Assembly (NCBI GenBank): GCA_016946835.1
Contig: JACVTC010000055.1
Span: 630,001-655,000, forward strand
DNA: 25,000 nt
Direction of reading: 5' to 3'
Origin: Neocallimastix lanati (nom. inval.)
Taxonomy: Eukaryota; Neocallimastigomycota; Neocallimastigomycetes; Neocallimastigales; Neocallimastigaceae
The notes below the pieces were generated by a model, which did not search any database, had not been told where the DNA came from, and worked only from the letters and a program-made list of their open reading frames with translations. Each line of letters starts with the position of its first letter. Position 1 is the stretch's first letter. This document shows, piece after piece, positions 21,445-25,000 of this stretch. The position numbers were made by a program, and so were the translations under genes.

Positions 21445-22360
21445 TCTAAATATTAAATATGTAAATTAAAAATAAAGAATAACATTTTTCATTACATAGA
21501 ATAAAATTTCCAGTTCATAGAATAAAATATTTTTATTATATAATTTTTTTTCTTTATTATATTATAATATATTTATCTAATTAATATTAACAGGTTTATT
21601 ATTATTTATTTTACTAATATTAATATAGCTTTATTATTATTATTATTTATTTTATTATTATTATTTATTTAATTAATATTAATATTAATAGCTTTATTAT
21701 TATTATTATTATTTATTTTATTATTATTAATATTAATAGGTTTATTATTATTTATTTTATTAGTATTATTTTTTTTTTTCATTTCTTCTTTTATATATAA
21801 TAAATAAAGTTATATAATATATTAATTTCATTCGATTTATATAAAAAATATATATATAATAAATATTTTATATAAAATTTATAAAATTTATATTATTAAA
21901 ATTTTAACGTTTTTGATAAATATATTTGAAATATGTAAATTTAAAGTTTTATAAATGATAAGAAATCGAGTATTATAATTGATATATAATAAATTTTATA
22001 ATTATATATTATATATAATATAATATATTTTTTTTAAATATTTAAATTAATATTAAATATATATTTTATTATGAAAAAAATCGATATAATGACTAAATAA
22101 TAAATAAAAAATTAAAAAATTTTTTATAAATTTTTTTTGATTATTCTTATTTTTTTAGTTTAATATTTTTATTTTCTCATTAATATATATAAATATAAAT
22201 TTAATAACAACTGAATAATTATTGTCATTACTATTACTATTATTATTATTATTATTTTTTTTTTAATATTTAGTATATATATATTATATTTTGTAAATAT
22301 ATATAATTAAAGTAAATAAGTTATACAATAATTTAAATTTTTATATAAAAAAAAACAATA
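21445..22360. other. intergenic region with TTA-rich repeats
   Basis: The polyadenylation region of the SnoaL-like gene lies at its start and the leader of the HIT gene at its end (A-rich, ACAATAATGG). No further gene is seen. Confidence 0.65.
21590..21775. repeat. degenerate tandem repeat, units of about 35-63 bases
   Basis: Four units begin with AGSTTTATTATTATT (near 21592, 21627, 21690 and 21739). Each runs through ATTTATTTTA and ends in ATTAATATTAATA. Unit length varies with the number of ATT copies. Confidence 0.75.
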
Positions 22361-23123
22361 ATGGAAAATTGTATTTTTAGTAAAATAGCAAGAGGTGAAT
22401 CTGATACTCAAATTATTTATGAGGTAATTTTTATTTGTATATTTATAAATGAATTTATTTATTTAATAAATAAATAGATACTTAGTTCATAAGTAGGAAT
22501 TAATTATTAATTTTAATATGTTTTATTTTTAAACGTATATGTTTATGTATTTTTAAGGATAACCAAATTTGTGCTTTTAATGATATTAGTCCAGCTGCCG
22601 ACACACATATATTAATTATACCAAAACGTCCAATTAAAAATATGAATTATTTAAAAAATACAGAAGAAGATATTAATTTAGGTATGTTTTTATTCCTTGT
22701 CTTTATTATATATTTTATTAAATACTTTTAAATATTAATAAATTAATATTTTAATAAAATAAATAAATTAAACAAATTCAAAACAAATCAAAATATATAC
22801 ATACAGTAAAACATATGGAAGATGTTGGTAAAAAATTAATTAAGGATCATGTCAAAAATGATGAATATAGGTATATAAATACTGGAAAGATAATATTTAT
22901 AAATAAATTACAACTTTTGTATCAAATTATTAATATTATTTCTTAATTAAAATTATTTAGAATTGGATTTACACAACCACCTTTTAATACTGTTCCATAT
23001 CTTCATATGCACGTTTTATCACTTCCTATTACATGTAATAGATTTAGAGCTATTTTTTTAAATCCAAAGACACTTTTATGGACACCAGAAAAGATTATAG
23101 AACGCTTACAAAACAGCAAATAA
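22361..23123 (+). CDS. short HIT-family nucleotide-binding protein, altered triad
   Basis: Four exons, 22361-22423, 22558-22681, 22807-22870 and 22961-23123, join in phase to 137 aa, the usual size of HINT-type histidine-triad proteins. These are nucleoside phosphoramidase or nucleotidyl hydrolases. The N-terminal half reads CIFSKIARGESDTQIIYED and then AFNDISPAADTHILIIPKRP, the standard HIT start (C.F..I..GE ... D..P....H.L..PK). The active-site strand reads VPYLHMHVLSLP at 95-106. The family motif H-x-H-x-H is here Y97-L-H99-M-H101-V-L, so the first His is Tyr while the nucleophile position (His99) and last His remain. It resembles HINT3-like proteins most (FN.V.HLH.HVL). The tail ends with RFRAIFLNPKTLLWTPEKII, typical of that group. 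The start follows an A-rich ACAATA context. Confidence 0.9.
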
Positions 23124-24084
23124 TAGAAGAAATATATAAATTTTATATTTAAAAATATCAATGTTAAAAATGATGGATAGAATATATAGAAATAATAGAA
23201 ATAATAAATAAAATAATTTAGAAATTCATAAAATATAAATGTATAAATTTTAGATTAGTAATTCAAATTAATAAATTTTTAAATAAATAAAATTAAATAT
23301 CTATATTAATAATTAATATTAACACTAAAAGGTTTGTTATTTTTACCTCTTCATATGTAATTAAGGTTTTTTTTTATAATATATATTATGTTACATTATA
23401 TAAATAATAATGTACAATAATATACATACAATATTCTTTAAATTTTATTATAAAATACAATACTATTATATTATAATAAAATTTATAATTGCTTAAATTA
23501 TTCATCACAAAATCTATGAAATATAGATCTAAAATATTTATTTAAAATATTTATTTATAATACACTATAATTAAAAATAAAATTTAACCAATAATATTGT
23601 AATAAATCAATCAAAATTTTCTATAGAAAAGAAATAAAAAAATATAAAAAATTAAAAATAAAAAAAAAAAATAAAAAAAAAAATTAAACTTTACTTTATT
23701 TATTATTAATTTTTTTTTTAATAAAGGTATGAAATTCAATTAATTTATAGTTAAGAAATTAGTAGAATTGAAGAAAATATAAATTGGAAAAATATATATA
23801 TATATATGATAAAATATTTTTTGGTTTTAAATTGTATTATTTTATTATTATAATATAATATTAAAATTTAATATATAAAAGTAATTTGATGAATTTCAAT
23901 ATATATATATTTTAAAAGAAAAATATTAAAATTTAATATAATATTAACATTAATAGAATATTAAAAAAATTATAATTTTAAATTTAAATTTATTATAATT
24001 GCTTATGAAAATAATAATGCTTATAACAAAATTTTATAATGTATAATTATAATTTAATATAAATTAATAATAGAAATTATAAAA
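23124..24084. other. intergenic region, about 960 bases
   Basis: I see no gene. It is AT-rich with short (AT)n runs near 23790 and 23900. Promoters and 3' ends of the flanking genes must lie here, but no box stands out. Confidence 0.65.
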
Positions 24085-24206
24085 ATGTCTGAACATTTAC
24101 AAAAGAAAGCTAAGACAGTCTCTTTATGGGGTGGCCGGTAATAATTAATATATATATTTTAATTAAATGTCATAATGTCGATAAAAAAAAAAAGAAAAAA
24201 AGCATT

Positions 24207-24249
<43 letters not shown>

Positions 24250-24797
24250 GAAATTCAAAATTTTCAGTAATAGAAATGTTTTTTTACCTTCTATTAAATT
24301 AAGAAATTAATTATTAAAATTTATACATATTTATTCTTTACAGTTTTACTGGTAAGGTTGATCCTTTAATGGAAAAATTCAATGCTTCTATTTCTTTTGA
24401 TAAGCGTATGGCTCAAGCTGATGTTATTGGTTCTCAAGCTTACGCTAAAGCTCTTGCACGTTCAGGTATTATAACTGAAAAAGAACGTGATGCTTTAGTT
24501 ACTGGTTTACAACAAGTTGGTGAAGAATGGAAGAATGGTACTTTTGAAATTTCACCAAGAGATGAAGATATTCACACTGCTAATGAACGTCGTTTAACTG
24601 AAATCATTGGTTCTGATATTGGTGGTAAATTACATACTGGTAGAAGTAGAAATGACCAAGTTGCTACTGATATTCGTATTTGGTTAAGAGATGAAGCTAG
24701 AATTCTTCTTAACATCCTTAAGGAATTTATAAAATGCATTGTTGACCGTGCTCAAAAGGAAATTGATGTTTTAATGCCAGGATATACTCACTTACAA
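24085..24797 (+). CDS. ASL: argininosuccinate lyase, 5' part (gene runs past the window)
   Basis: The enzyme splits argininosuccinate into arginine and fumarate, the last step of arginine synthesis. Exon 1 is 24085-24137 (MSEHLQKKAKTVSLWGG plus CG). Exon 2 is 24344-24797. They join as [20 protein letters not shown], the family's standard opening. Exon 2 also shows DEDIHTANERRL at 92-103, KLHTGRSRNDQV at 113-124 (a conserved substrate-binding block) and MPGYTHLQ at 162-169, which in the family is followed by RAQP. The reading then meets GTAAGA, and the last 200 bases of the window are intron with A and T runs. At least 290 residues, including the lyase signature GSSAMPYKRNP region, must lie beyond 25000. 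Codon use is less AT-biased than in the neighbours, suggesting good expression. Confidence 0.95.
24211..24248. repeat. T38 homopolymer in intron 1 of argininosuccinate lyase
   Basis: An uninterrupted run of about 38 T inside the 206-base intron 24138-24343, well upstream of the acceptor CTTTACAG. Confidence 0.95.
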
Positions 24798-25000
24798 GTA
24801 AGAAAAGCATAATATTATAAAAATATAAATTCTTTTTTTAAAAAAAAAAAAAATTTTTTTTTTAAAAAATTAATAAAAATTATTGTTTGTTAATTTTTTT
24901 TTAAAAAAAAGAAAAAATAATAAAATAAAATAATTATATATTATAAAAATAATAATATTGATAATAACAATAAAAATTAAAATTTTTTATTTTTTATTTT
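24798..25000 (+). other. argininosuccinate lyase intron 2, incomplete
   Basis: It starts with donor GTAAGA. No acceptor followed by the expected RAQP-type continuation is seen before the window ends. Confidence 0.8.

Overview
The window looks like nuclear DNA of a very AT-rich early-diverging fungus, most likely an anaerobic gut fungus (Neocallimastigomycota). The reasons are the extreme A+T content between genes, homopolymer and TTTA/TTTTA/TTA arrays everywhere, short AT-rich spliceosomal introns with GTAAGT-like donors, Asn/Gln-rich proteins, and a fungal-type PX-PH-RhoGAP (Bem3-like) gene. No taxon search was possible. Dictyostelium-like genomes share the base composition, but they fit the gene content and the many introns less well.

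Bases 1-4000 are a graveyard of decayed sequence. First comes a GC-richer block with a strong hairpin (14-268). Next is a heavily broken but recognisable relic of a bacterial-type UvrA (excinuclease ABC subunit A) at about 1035-2165, a family eukaryotes normally lack. It is followed by the integrase end of a Ty3/gypsy-like pol. That pol is cut: its first part lies on + (2399-3005) and the directly following protein segment lies on - (3863-3468). The two are separated by a stop-dense, much GC-richer 400-bp block (3006-3412). A perfect 15-bp inverted repeat (3426-3440 / 3982-3996) brackets the flipped part, so the layout reads as insertion followed by inversion.

Five intron-containing genes follow: a Bem3-like Cdc42/Rho GAP on - (5085-9536, 10 exons, 1008 aa); 60S ribosomal protein L11/uL5 on + (14629-15754, ATG separated by an intron); a SnoaL/NTF2-like domain protein with a long repeat-bearing tail on + (17761-21444, 6 exons, 793 aa); a short HIT-family protein with an altered histidine triad on + (22361-23123, 137 aa); and the 5' part of argininosuccinate lyase on + (24085 to beyond the window end). 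I joined the exons by hand. All reading phases close and the domain homology runs across the joins, but no transcript evidence was available. The genes look functionally unrelated (polarity signalling, translation, nucleotide metabolism, arginine synthesis), as is usual for eukaryotic neighbours.

Between genes there is a decayed copia-type Gag (12475-13018) with a possible opposite-strand remnant beside it, a perfect-looking TTTTA array of about 300 bp, a composite minisatellite (14040-14351) with a single related copy 10 kb away, and long gene-free AT-rich stretches. The best candidates for something unusual are the UvrA relic, the insertion-plus-inversion locus with its GC-rich insert, the repeated short motif in the tail of the SnoaL-like protein, and the Tyr-for-His change in the HIT protein.
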